The position numbers and the translations under genes are program-made. Positions 26,806-35,036 of a stretch of 64,000 bases of DNA are shown piece by piece (position 1 is the first letter of the stretch; every line of letters begins with the position of its first letter). The DNA comes from an uncultured Victivallales bacterium (GTDB lineage: Bacteria > Verrucomicrobiota > Lentisphaeria > Victivallales > UBA1829). The notes under the pieces are model-generated. The model saw only the letters and a list, made by a program, of their open reading frames with translations. It had not been told where the DNA came from and did no database searches. The stretch spans positions 59,820 to 123,819 of the forward strand of contig CALXRL010000021.1 of assembly GCA_944390735.1 (NCBI GenBank), written 5' to 3'.

Positions 26806-27834
26806 TCAGGCCTCCTCTTTCTTTGTGTTGTTGTTAACACGGTCCGCTTCGGCTTGAATTGCGTTGACCAGCTCTTCGCTGAAGGTCATGCCCAGCGAGA
26901 GATTCATTCCATGAAGCTTTTCTTTGATTTCGTCGAGAGACTTCTTGCCGAAGTTGCGATACTTGAGCATTCTGGATTCCGTTCTGATGCACAATTCCCC
27001 GAGGGTCTTGATATTGGCATTGTTCAGGCAGTTCATTGCTCTTACGGAAAGATCAAGAACTTCAACATTCTGGGAAAGGATCTTGAAGAGTTTCTGATCC
27101 TCGTCGCTGATTGTGGACAGGGTATCATCCTCCGCCGCCTGGGAACCGATGAACGGTTTCAGGTGATCCTTCAGAATCTTGGCTGCTTTTTCAACGGCGT
27201 CTTTCGGAGAGATTCTGCCGTCCGTATAGACCTCAAGCACGAGGCTGTCCATTTCGGTTTCCTCCCCGACTCGGGCGGCACCGACCTGGTAGCGGACATG
27301 CGTCACGGGACTGAAAAGACTGTCAATCACGATCGTTCCCTGGGGATGATCGGGACGTTTGTTCTTTTCCGCAGGAGTCCAGCCGCGGCCCTTGGAGACT
27401 TCAATTTCCGCACGGAACGGAACATCCTTGTCCAGCGTGCAGATCACCTGTTCGGGATTCAGAACCTCGACGGTACCGTCGCAGACGATATCCGCCGCAG
27501 TCACCGGACCGGCTTTGGATTTCTTGATTTCAAGAAGCTTGGGCGCCTCTCCGTGAAGATTCAGCTTGACTCTCTTGAGATTCAGAACAATTTCGGTGAC
27601 ATCTTCGACCACGCACGGAATCGTCGCAAATTCATGCGAAACCCCGTCGATTCTCACCGCCGAAATCGCCGCTCCTTCGAGAGAAGAGAGCAGAACTCTC
27701 CGCAGAGAATTGCCGATTGTATGACCAAAACCGCTCTGAAACGGTTGCGCTGTAAACTTCGCATACTTGTTTGTTGCGGTACTTTCATCCATGACCAGCG
27801 ATTGCGGCATGGGAAATACATTTGCGGCAGCCAT
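26806..27834 (-). CDS. rpoA: RNA polymerase alpha subunit
   Basis: 342 residues. The N-terminal assembly domain (FGHTIGNSLRRVLLSSLEG) and the C-terminal domain with helix-hairpin-helix (DLSVRAMNCLNNANIKTLGEL...RNFGKKSLDEIKEKL) are both intact. The ATG at 27834 has GGAGG 8 bases upstream; the in-frame ATG five codons earlier would place that ribosome site inside the gene. Confidence 0.97.
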   Translation of the reverse strand: MAAANVFPMPQSLVMDESTATNKYAKFTAQPFQSGFGHTIGNSLRRVLLSSLEGAAISAVRIDGVSHEFATIPCVVEDVTEIVLNLKRVKLNLHGEAPKLLEIKKSKAGPVTAADIVCDGTVEVLNPEQVICTLDKDVPFRAEIEVSKGRGWTPAEKNKRPDHPQGTIVIDSLFSPVTHVRYQVGAARVGEETEMDSLVLEVYTDGRISPKDAVEKAAKILKDHLKPFIGSQAAEDDTLSTISDEDQKLFKILSQNVEVLDLSVRAMNCLNNANIKTLGELCIRTESRMLKYRNFGKKSLDEIKEKLHGMNLSLGMTFSEELVNAIQAEADRVNNNTKKEEA

Positions 27835-27868
27835 TGTTTTATCCTCCATAAATTAATTCTACCACCAT

Positions 27869-27887
27869 CCGCCCTTATGCAGGGCGG
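27869..27887 (-). other. Hairpin in the rpsK-rpoA gap
   Basis: Perfect 7-bp arms CCGCCCT/AGGGCGG with a 5-base loop and no T tract. It lies exactly where rpsD (S4) usually sits. It may be an mRNA processing or autoregulatory element. Confidence 0.5.
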
Positions 27888-27914
27888 AAACCTGCGATCC
27901 TGCTACTGTCCCGA

Positions 27915-28364
27915 TCAGACACGACGTCTTTTCGGAGGTCTGCAGCCGTTGTGCGGAACAGGGGTGATGTCCTTTATGGCATTGACTTCCATTCCTGTCG
28001 AGGCAATTCCCCTGACAGCGGATTCTCTTCCAGCTCCCGGTCCGTTGATCCGGACTTCGACTTCCTTCATTCCAAGTGCTTCCGCTTTCTTCGCGGCATC
28101 GGCGGCAACCACCTGCGCCGCATACGCCGTGCTCTTGCGGGAGCCTTTGAAGCCGTTCTTTCCGCCGGTCGACCAGCAGAGAACATTGCCGTGGAGATCC
28201 GTAAAGGTAACTTTGGTGTTGTTGAATGTCGCCTGGACAAACGCGATTCCAGACGGAACGTAACGGCCGCCTTTTTTCCGTTTTTCCGGCGCCGCCGCTG
28301 CCGCGGGCGCCTGCGCTTCCGCCGCCTGCGCAGGAGCTGTTTCTTTTTCTTTATTTTCAGACAT
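27915..28364 (-). CDS. rpsK: Ribosomal protein S11
   Basis: 149 residues. The core from [18 protein letters not shown] through GPGAGRESA to [13 protein letters not shown] is canonical S11. The first 30 residues are an Ala/Glu/Pro-rich extension not found in E. coli S11. It lies 44 bases downstream of rpsM. Confidence 0.97.
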   Translation of the reverse strand: MSENKEKETAPAQAAEAQAPAAAAAPEKRKKGGRYVPSGIAFVQATFNNTKVTFTDLHGNVLCWSTGGKNGFKGSRKSTAYAAQVVAADAAKKAEALGMKEVEVRINGPGAGRESAVRGIASTGMEVNAIKDITPVPHNGCRPPKRRRV

Positions 28365-28408
28365 TTCCTGGAAAACCTTTCAAATTTGTTCGTCAGACTT
28401 TGAAGAGA

Positions 28409-28852
28409 TTATTTCTTCTTGGCCGGGGCTGCGGGAGCGGCTGCCTTAGCTTCAGCTGTGGACGCCGCAACACGTCTCTGCGTTTTATCGCGGATGGCTC
28501 CGACCGTCTGCTTCTTGCCTTTTCTGGTACGGGCGTTCGTGCGTGTCCGCTGTCCTCTCACAGGAAGATTCTTGCGGTGACGAAGGCCGCGATAGCAGTT
28601 GATGGCCTGGAGACGTCTGATATCCTGTGCAAGCATACGTCTGAGATCTCCCTCCACCACATAATCATTCTGGATCAGGGTGGTGATCGCCGAGATGTTC
28701 TCATCCGTGAGCTCTTTGGCTTTGAGTCCAGGATCGATTTTCGCTCTTTTCAAAATTTCCGCTGCAAGCGTAGGACCAATTCCATACAGATACTGGATTG
28801 CGTACTCGATACGCTTGTTGGCCGGGATGTCGACTCCGATGATTCTTGGCAT
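28409..28852 (-). CDS. rpsM: Ribosomal protein S13
   Basis: 147 residues. MPRIIGVDIPANKRIEYAIQ, YGIGPTLAAEIL and LRHRKNLPVRGQRTRTNART identify S13. The Ala/Lys-rich C-terminal tail (AAAPAAPAKKK) is longer than usual. The start at 28852 is set by the conserved N-terminus and a GGAG site; the frame is open for 8 codons upstream, into rpmJ. It follows rpmJ by 20 bases. Confidence 0.97.
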   Translation of the reverse strand: MPRIIGVDIPANKRIEYAIQYLYGIGPTLAAEILKRAKIDPGLKAKELTDENISAITTLIQNDYVVEGDLRRMLAQDIRRLQAINCYRGLRHRKNLPVRGQRTRTNARTRKGKKQTVGAIRDKTQRRVAASTAEAKAAAPAAPAKKK

Positions 28853-28872
28853 AACTGGTCGTTCTCCGTTTC

Positions 28873-28989
28873 TCAACCTTGCTTTTGTTTATGACGAGGA
28901 TTGCGCGAGCATACCACTCTCACAATGCCTTTGCGTTTGATTATCTGACAGGATTCACACCTGCGTTTGATGGACGCTCTGACTTTCAT
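28873..28989 (-). CDS. rpmJ: Ribosomal protein L36 (zinc-binding form)
   Basis: 38 residues reading [20 protein letters not shown] and onward to a PRHKQKQG C-terminus. The zinc ligands C11, C14, C27 and H33 are all present, so this is the zinc-dependent (C+) form. One residue is inserted between the third Cys and the PRHKQ block compared with common L36 (CSRNPRHK). It is the first gene of the alpha operon and is preceded by an AT-rich promoter region. Confidence 0.95.
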   Translation of the reverse strand: MKVRASIKRRCESCQIIKRKGIVRVVCSRNPRHKQKQG

Positions 28990-29134
28990 AACAGATACAA
29001 CCTTCAAAAAAAAGTTAGGTGGATTGGTTCTGCCTTTTCCGTTCCCGGATCGGGCCCTCTTTTTCTCCGTGCCTTTATTCTGGAATGCCGCCTTGCGCCG
29101 CGACGCGCACGCGGGGATAACGCACGAATTTTAT

Positions 29135-29162
29135 AATATAATCCAAACTTCTGCTTTTACAA
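29135..29162 (-). promoter_or_regulatory. Predicted promoter of the rpmJ-rpsM-rpsK-rpoA-rplQ operon
   Basis: TTGTAA, 16-bp spacer, TATATT on the minus strand, giving a leader of about 140 bases before rpmJ. That leader is GC-rich in its middle and could hold a regulatory structure; no ORF is seen in it. Confidence 0.45.
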
Positions 29163-29207
29163 GGCCGAAAATAAAAAAATAAAAAAATAAAAATTTTTTC
29201 AGAAAAT

Positions 29208-30017
29208 TCAGAACGGAACTTCGATCATGTGTCGTTTCTCAAAGGTTGCAAAACCGGAAAAACCGCACTCCCGCGCCAGCGCCGCCGCTGTTTCAAAATC
29301 CCGGCCGATGGCTTCCGGCGCATGCGCATCCGATCCGTAGGAGAGTTTCATGCCCGCGCGTTTCGCCAGTTCCAGCAGCGTCCGGGATGGATAAATCTCA
29401 TGGACCGGCACATGCAGTCCCGCCGTGTTCAGTTCCAGTACCATTCCTTTTGCCGAGGCAATCTCGAAAATTTCCGCGAAGCGTTTCCGGAACGATTCGC
29501 TTTCCACGGGACGGTATCCGAATTTCTTCGGCAGATCCGCATGCCCCAGAATCTGAAAATTGCAGCTCGTGACATACTCCTTCAGCGAATCCAGATAGAC
29601 GTTCCAGACCTGTTCCGCCGTTCCCTCCCGTTTCCACTCCTCAAGAAAATCGGGATTGTCGAATGCGAAGTTCCCCGTGTAATGAATGGAGCCGATGACG
29701 TAATCGAAATCCTCCTTTTCCACCAGGGGACAAACCTCCTCCATCCGGCCTGGAACGTAATCCATTTCAATGGCGTACAGAACCTTCAGAGAGGTCCCTT
29801 CCGCCTTGGCCCGGATGTCGCTCACCAGTTCCCGGTAGCGGGGAAAATCCGAGATCTCCATTCGGCTTTCGGAATCGTAGCCCGCCGGCCAGGGGCAGTG
29901 ATCGGAGATCCCGTACCACGACTCGCCGCGGGCCAGGGCGGCGGCCAGAAACTCTTCCGCGGTCCCTTTCGCGTGTTTGCAGAGGGCGGTATGGGTGTGG
30001 AGGTCGGCAATCCTCAT
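29208..30017 (-). CDS. PHP-domain phosphatase, histidinol-phosphatase (HisJ/HisK) type
   Basis: 269 residues. DLHTHTALCKHAKGT, GISDHCPW, the metal ligands in GSIHY and GHADLPKKFG, and YGSDAH match the trinuclear PHP family of histidinol-phosphatases. It starts 5 bases after the dnaA stop, so the two are probably co-transcribed. No other his genes are in the window, so the exact substrate is not fixed by context. Confidence 0.85.
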   Translation of the reverse strand: MRIADLHTHTALCKHAKGTAEEFLAAALARGESWYGISDHCPWPAGYDSESRMEISDFPRYRELVSDIRAKAEGTSLKVLYAIEMDYVPGRMEEVCPLVEKEDFDYVIGSIHYTGNFAFDNPDFLEEWKREGTAEQVWNVYLDSLKEYVTSCNFQILGHADLPKKFGYRPVESESFRKRFAEIFEIASAKGMVLELNTAGLHVPVHEIYPSRTLLELAKRAGMKLSYGSDAHAPEAIGRDFETAAALARECGFSGFATFEKRHMIEVPF

Positions 30018-30022
30018 TTCCG

Positions 30023-31408
30023 TCAGATCCTTGCATGCAGTTTGCGTTTGAGCGCCGTCACGGTGCGTTTGAGCTCCTCGTTGGTCCGGCAGTCGTTTTC
30101 CACCTGCTTGATGGCGTGGATGACCGTGGTGTGATTCCGGCCCCCGAATGCCTGGCCGATATCCTTCAGCGACTCATCCGTCAGCGTGCGGCTCAGATAC
30201 ATGGCCACCATGCGCGGCTCCGCAATGTTTTTCGGTCGTTTCGAGCCGGTGATGTCATGAACCTTGATGTTGAAATGGCTGGCGACGGCGTCCAGAATGC
30301 GGTCAATGGAGACGCGGTTCTTTTCGGCCTCGTTGTCGATCATGTCGCCGAGAAGATTCGATGCCATTTCCGTGGTCAGCGGCACGGAATCCCCCACCGC
30401 CGACGCAAACGCCACCAGACGCATCCGCGCTCCTTCCAGCGCCCGGATGTGCGAACTGATCCGTTCCGCGATGAACACCAGCAGTTCATCGGGCAGTTTG
30501 AACGCCTGCCCCTCCTGCTTCATGCGCAGAATGGCGAGACGCGTTTCAAACGAGGGCTCCGTAATCTGAGCCGCAACGCCCGACTCGAACCGGGAAACCA
30601 GACGCGCTTCCAGACCCTTGATTTCCGACGGCTGTTTGTCGGAAGTCATCATGATCTGTTTCCCGGCGTTGTAAATGGCATTGAACGTATTGAAGAACTC
30701 CTCCTGCAGCTGTTCCTTGCCGCCAAGGTGATGAACGTCGTCCACCAGGAAGAGATCCACGTTGCGGTAGTAGTCGCGGAACTCCGCACTGGTTTTGTTG
30801 CGCAGAGAGTCCACATAGGCGTTCAGGAATCCTTCGCAGGTCGTGTAGCGGACGACCGCATTCGGATTCATCGCCTTGACATAGTTCGCAACCGCCTGCA
30901 TCAGATGGGTTTTGCCAAGTCCGGTTCCTCCATAGATATAGAGCGGATTGAAGGTGCCGGGAGAGGTCGCGGCCGTCTGAGCAGCGGAGAATGCGTACCG
31001 GTTTTCCTCCCCGACAACAAAGTTTTCGAAGGTGTATCTGGAATTGCAGTTCGGCGCGGTCTGCTGGACCTCCCGCTGCGTGATCGAGGACGGTACGGGC
31101 GCCTCCTCCGCTGCGGAAACTGGGACCGGAGCCGCCGGTCTGCTGTGTCCTGATTCAATCTGAAATTGCAGAGGGGCTCCCGCCGCCTCCTGAAGGGCAT
31201 TGGTCAGAATGTCGCCGAAATTTTCCGTCAGCCACTCCCCGAAGAAGTCGTCGGACACTCCCAGTTTCAATGTGGTGTCGCCCAGGGCAAGCGGGACGAT
31301 CACCTCGAACCACTGATGGAAGGTATTTTCACTGACTTTGCCCTGGAGAATGGAGAGTGTTCTGCTCCACAGCTCCTGCGCATCGTTCAGACTCTTTTCT
31401 GTTGTCAT
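30023..31408 (-). CDS. dnaA: Chromosomal replication initiator DnaA
   Basis: 461 residues. Domain I (about 1-80) and a variable Ala/Pro-rich linker precede the AAA+ domain with Walker [10 protein letters not shown], Walker B FLVDDVHH and sensor regions. The domain IV box-binding motif reads [11 protein letters not shown] where most DnaA proteins have GGRDHTTV. The ATG at 31408 has GGCGGAG upstream; an in-frame TTG ten codons earlier is less likely. dnaN, recF and gyrB are not nearby, as in many PVC bacteria. Confidence 0.96.
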   Translation of the reverse strand: MTTEKSLNDAQELWSRTLSILQGKVSENTFHQWFEVIVPLALGDTTLKLGVSDDFFGEWLTENFGDILTNALQEAAGAPLQFQIESGHSRPAAPVPVSAAEEAPVPSSITQREVQQTAPNCNSRYTFENFVVGEENRYAFSAAQTAATSPGTFNPLYIYGGTGLGKTHLMQAVANYVKAMNPNAVVRYTTCEGFLNAYVDSLRNKTSAEFRDYYRNVDLFLVDDVHHLGGKEQLQEEFFNTFNAIYNAGKQIMMTSDKQPSEIKGLEARLVSRFESGVAAQITEPSFETRLAILRMKQEGQAFKLPDELLVFIAERISSHIRALEGARMRLVAFASAVGDSVPLTTEMASNLLGDMIDNEAEKNRVSIDRILDAVASHFNIKVHDITGSKRPKNIAEPRMVAMYLSRTLTDESLKDIGQAFGGRNHTTVIHAIKQVENDCRTNEELKRTVTALKRKLHARI

Positions 31409-31682
31409 TTTCTCCGCCTTTTTCCGTTGCTCATGCAAGTTATTGACATCCTCGGAATTTCCAGAAAAAAAACGTTCTTATTCCGCAATGTCGCAAAAAA
31501 ATTTTTCCTTTTTTTTGAGATCCCTCTTGACAAGCCGGGAGAGTTCTGAATACAAATTCGAGTTCAAAAATAATGCCGTTTTTATGAAAAAACAACAAAA
31601 TTCTCACACGGACCGATTTCAGCTCTCTACCGATTCAGTCATGTTTGCCGCTTTTCGCACAGTCTGGTTCAAACGGGAAATT

Positions 31683-31711
31683 TTGTTGACATTTTTTCAA
31701 GTTGTCAACAA
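31683..31711. repeat. Inverted repeat TTGTTGACA-N11-TGTCAACAA upstream of dnaA
   Basis: Perfect 9-bp arms 275 bases upstream of dnaA. The right arm overlaps the DnaA-box-like TTGTCAACA. Confidence 0.7.
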
Positions 31712-31777
31712 GTTATGAACATCCGTTCCGGGAACTCCCGCGAGCGACTATAATAATTTGCACCATTTTATGAAAAG

Positions 31778-31831
31778 CGCAAGTCCGAAAATGAATTTTT
31801 ATTGAATTCTTTCTTTGCAAAAGGACTTGCG
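31778..31831. repeat. Inverted repeat CGCAAGTCC-N36-GGACTTGCG
   Basis: Perfect 9-bp arms flanking 36 AT-rich bases in the dnaA-nagA gap. It could be an unwinding-region border or an operator pair for nagA. Confidence 0.65.
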
Positions 31832-32044
31832 AAATAAAAAAAAGATGCTATCGCGCGGATGTCTATATTTTTAAAAAGAAAGCGGGAAATTTCCCTCGTT
31901 TCCCGATTTTCCGATCTCCCCCTTTTTTCGGAAGAATCTGAAAAGAAAATGGCGCCGGGGAGGATTTTGAATTTGAAATATCGCCTCCCCCCTGCCATAT
32001 TACCCGGTAAACAACAGTGTATGAAATTCGATGGAGCAGAAGCT

Positions 32045-33208
32045 ATGCCGGTCAGAAGCAGAAAACTTTTTTTAACAGATCATTGTTTGACGCCGCACGA
32101 AAACATTCCGACGGGCGGAATTCTTTGCGATGAGGACAAAATCATCGCCACTGGCGGGGCGTCGGCATTTGTCCGGGAGCCGGGACTCCAGATTTTTGAT
32201 TTGAACGATACCTACGCCGTTCCGGGATTCATTGACAGTCATGTGCATGGGTGCGGAGGGTTTGACGCCTCCATCGCCTCTTCCGGCGACAATACGCAGA
32301 TGAACCGGCTGTCGATGGCGCTTGCGGAGCATGGCGTCACAACCTTTTTCCCCACGATGATCTCCGCTCCGATGGAGGATATGATCCGTACCGCCGACTG
32401 TCTGGCAGAAATGATTGAACAGGAGCATGATGGCGCCGATCCGGCGGGAATTCACATTGAGGGGCCGTTTCTGAATCCCGACAAGGGAGGAACGCAGAAT
32501 CGGGAGTTCATCCACAAATTCGATCCCGGGTTCGCCGCCGAGCTGATCGCGGCCGGACGCGGCAGAATCAAGCTGATGACGTTCGCTCCCGAGATCGACG
32601 GCGCGGACAAGCTCATTCAGATGATGCTGGAAAACGGCGTCATTCCCTCCATGGGTCACAGCATGGCGCGGGAGAAGGAGGTGCTGAACGCGATTGAAGC
32701 AGGCGCGAGACGCTGCACGCATCTTTTCAACGGGATGCCGCCGCTGCATCAGCGCCGGTCGGATCTGACGCTGATTGCGCTGACGGACAATCGGGTGTCG
32801 GTGGAGATCATCGCCGACGGCGCCCATATTCATCCGCGGATGGTGGATCTGGCGAGCCGGGTGAAACCTCAGGACAAGCTCATCGGGGTCAGCAACGGCA
32901 TTGAAGTCGGCGGTTCGGGCTGTTCTCTGGAGCAGGGGCCGAACGGGGTGGTGACGCTGGACGGCGTCATTGCCGGAACCACGACCACTCTGGAGACCGG
33001 ATGGCTCCATTTCACCAACTATTCCGGAATGCCGGATACTCTGACGGCGGCCTGTTTCACCAGCAATCCAGCACACGATCTGGGGCTGATTACGAGAGGC
33101 GAGCTCAAGCCCGGAAAAAAAGCGGACATCACCTTTCTGGATTGCAGGACGAACAAGGTGCGCATGACGGTGATTCGCGGAAAAATTGTTTACGAAGCGG
33201 GGAAGTGA
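32045..33208 (+). CDS. nagA: N-acetylglucosamine-6-phosphate deacetylase-like amidohydrolase with altered active site
   Basis: 387 residues. The amidohydrolase barrel shows HVHGCGGFD, HIEGPFLNPDKGG with the metal-binding Glu, MGHSMA and HLFNGMPPLHQR, all typical of NagA, which deacetylates GlcNAc-6-P. The strand that normally carries the catalytic Asp (TDA or SDA) reads GVSNGIEVGG, with Asn in its place. The enzyme may therefore be slow, altered in reaction, or use another base. The ATG at 32045 with GGAGCAGAAGCT upstream is preferred; the frame is open 62 codons further up. The methyltransferase gene follows after 3 bases. Confidence 0.82.
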   Translation: MPVRSRKLFLTDHCLTPHENIPTGGILCDEDKIIATGGASAFVREPGLQIFDLNDTYAVPGFIDSHVHGCGGFDASIASSGDNTQMNRLSMALAEHGVTTFFPTMISAPMEDMIRTADCLAEMIEQEHDGADPAGIHIEGPFLNPDKGGTQNREFIHKFDPGFAAELIAAGRGRIKLMTFAPEIDGADKLIQMMLENGVIPSMGHSMAREKEVLNAIEAGARRCTHLFNGMPPLHQRRSDLTLIALTDNRVSVEIIADGAHIHPRMVDLASRVKPQDKLIGVSNGIEVGGSGCSLEQGPNGVVTLDGVIAGTTTTLETGWLHFTNYSGMPDTLTAACFTSNPAHDLGLITRGELKPGKKADITFLDCRTNKVRMTVIRGKIVYEAGK

Positions 33209-33211
33209 ACC

Positions 33212-34069
33212 ATGGGAAAGATTCTGGAGTACCGTCTTCTCGATTCCGGCAACTGCAGGAAGCTGGAACAGGCGGGGCCTTATAAAATCATACGTCCGGC
33301 ACTGAATGCGTTCTGGCACCCCTCTCTGCCGCAATCGGAGTGGGAGAGCGCCGACGCGGAGTTTCACCGGGAGTCCAGTGGCGGAGGCGTCTGGAACTGG
33401 AAGCGGAAGCACGACGAGGAGTGGCTGATTTCCTGGGGCGGTCTGATGCTGCTTGCCAGACCGACGAATTTCGGACATCTCGGCTTTTTTGCCGAGCAGG
33501 CGCCGAACTGGGAGTGGATGCGTTCGTGCATCCGCCGGATTCCGGGTCGGTGCAGAACGCTGAATCTTTTTGCGTATTCCGGAGGAGCGACCCTCGCGAT
33601 GGCGCAGGCCGGGGCGGAGGTGTGTCATCTGGATGCCTCACGGGGGATCATCGAATGGGCCAAAAAGAATCAGAGCAGGAATCCGGAGACGCTCAATGCC
33701 ATTCGCTGGATCTGCGATGACGCCCTGAAATTTGTCGCCCGGGAAGCGCGACGGGGGAACCGGTACAGCGGAATCGCGCTGGATCCTCCGAGTTTCGGGC
33801 GCGGGGCGCAGGGACAGGTCTGGAAAATCGAGGAGGGGCTCGAAAAACTGCTTCAGGACTGTCGTGCGATTCTGGATCTGAAAGGACCTCATTTTATTCA
33901 GCTGAGCTGTCACTCCCCGGGATTTTCTCCTGTTTCACTGGGCCGTTGTCTTGCGGCGGTTTTCCCGGAGAGTGCGGAGAGAATCGAGTGCGGGGAGATG
34001 CTGATTCCGGAGGGAACGGGTTCCAAAACTCTTCCGGCGGGAATCCAGACCCGATTTTTTCACTCCTGA
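33212..34069 (+). CDS. RlmI-like class I SAM-dependent methyltransferase
   Basis: 285 residues. SAM-binding motif I (LNLFAYSGGATLA), the acidic residue in VCHLDAS, and the motif IV block ALDPPSFGRG match the Methyltrans_SAM (RlmI/RlmK-like) family of rRNA cytosine or guanine methyltransferases. The N-terminal PUA domain of RlmI is missing; about 100 residues of other sequence precede the SAM domain. It begins 3 bases after nagA. Confidence 0.78.
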   Translation: MGKILEYRLLDSGNCRKLEQAGPYKIIRPALNAFWHPSLPQSEWESADAEFHRESSGGGVWNWKRKHDEEWLISWGGLMLLARPTNFGHLGFFAEQAPNWEWMRSCIRRIPGRCRTLNLFAYSGGATLAMAQAGAEVCHLDASRGIIEWAKKNQSRNPETLNAIRWICDDALKFVAREARRGNRYSGIALDPPSFGRGAQGQVWKIEEGLEKLLQDCRAILDLKGPHFIQLSCHSPGFSPVSLGRCLAAVFPESAERIECGEMLIPEGTGSKTLPAGIQTRFFHS

Positions 34070-34085
34070 GAGGAAAAAATAACCG

Positions 34086-34943
34086 ATGGAGACCGACGGT
34101 TCGGAAGGCGAAGTGCGCCTGTACCTGAAGTACTGGGAGTACCATCGTCATACGGATGCGCTGAAGCTTCCGATGCATTCGCATCTGTTCTGGCAGCTGA
34201 ATCTTGCGGAATCGGGGAGCGCCCGTTTTCTGACGGAGGGGGGAGACTCGCATGAGCTGCACAGCGGGGATCTGCTTTTTGTGCCGCCGCGGACTCCTCA
34301 TCTTCTGCGGTACGGAGAGACGGAGTTCATCGGGTTCTCGTTCAAGTTCGAGGTGCGGGCTATGAGCGGGGACGGAATGACGCCGATGCACATTCCGTCG
34401 TCCCGGGAGACGCGCGGGAGCATCAACGCGATCCGCGAACTTCTGACCGCCACCTTTCCGAACGATCATATTTTTACCGGAGAGAATCTGATCTGCGAGG
34501 ATGCTTCGTACAGTACGGTTCTGGTGGAATCGCTCCTTCTGGGGCTGTTTTCCCGGTATGTGCTGGGGACCGGAGGAAGGGAAACGCCGCTGGTTCATCA
34601 GGTGAAGCGGCTGCTTCGCCAGCGGCACGGGAGACCGCTCCCGGTCGGGGAAGTGGCGGAGAGCTGCGGATATTCCCCGGGGCACCTGTCCGAACTTTTG
34701 AAGAAGGAATGCGGCTTGTCCGCAAAGAGTCTGATCGATCAGGAGCGTGCGCATATCGCCGCTCATTTTCTGGAATTCTCCGACATGCGGATCGGGGAGA
34801 TTGCGGACTATATGGGATATCCGACACTCTTTGCCTTTTCGAATTTTTTTCATCTTCATTACGGCTGTACGCCGACGGCCTTCCGCAGGGAATCGAGAAA
34901 GGCGCTGGATGCCGCCACGGGCCCTGCGGTTCGGAATCCTTGA
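34086..34943 (+). CDS. AraC-family transcriptional regulator with cupin sensor domain
   Basis: 285 residues. The N-terminal half is a cupin-like sugar-sensing fold (MHSHLFWQLNL, HSGDLLFVPPRTPHLLRY). The C-terminal third has two helix-turn-helix motifs (PVGEVAESCGYSPGHLSELLKKECG and MRIGEIADYMGYPTLFAFSNFFHLHYGCTPTAFR). It precedes the catabolic genes 35037-42199 on the same strand and is their likely regulator. Confidence 0.92.
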   Translation: METDGSEGEVRLYLKYWEYHRHTDALKLPMHSHLFWQLNLAESGSARFLTEGGDSHELHSGDLLFVPPRTPHLLRYGETEFIGFSFKFEVRAMSGDGMTPMHIPSSRETRGSINAIRELLTATFPNDHIFTGENLICEDASYSTVLVESLLLGLFSRYVLGTGGRETPLVHQVKRLLRQRHGRPLPVGEVAESCGYSPGHLSELLKKECGLSAKSLIDQERAHIAAHFLEFSDMRIGEIADYMGYPTLFAFSNFFHLHYGCTPTAFRRESRKALDAATGPAVRNP

Positions 34944-35036
34944 TTTTGGTATATTTTCCTTGATTTTTCCTGCTGTTTTCCGGTGTTTTCCCATTATATT
35001 GTCTGAAACATCGGAACAAAGGACGGGCGGGAACAA

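Larger units (their letters stand above)
31409..32044. other. AT-rich dnaA-nagA intergenic region, candidate replication origin
   Basis: 636 bases without a credible gene between divergent dnaA and nagA. It has long A and T tracts, two inverted repeats (31683-31711 and 31778-31831), and two DnaA-box-like nonamers in tandem, TTGTCAACA (31702-31710) and TTATGAACA (31713-31721), each two mismatches from TTATCCACA. A TATAAT at 31749-31754 could belong to a rightward promoter. No canonical DnaA box is present. Confidence 0.4.

Noticed and set aside
31702..31721. Tandem TTGTCAACA and TTATGAACA as true DnaA boxes
   Set aside because: Each has two mismatches to TTATCCACA and no cluster of further boxes is present, so they are reported only as candidates and not as annotated boxes.
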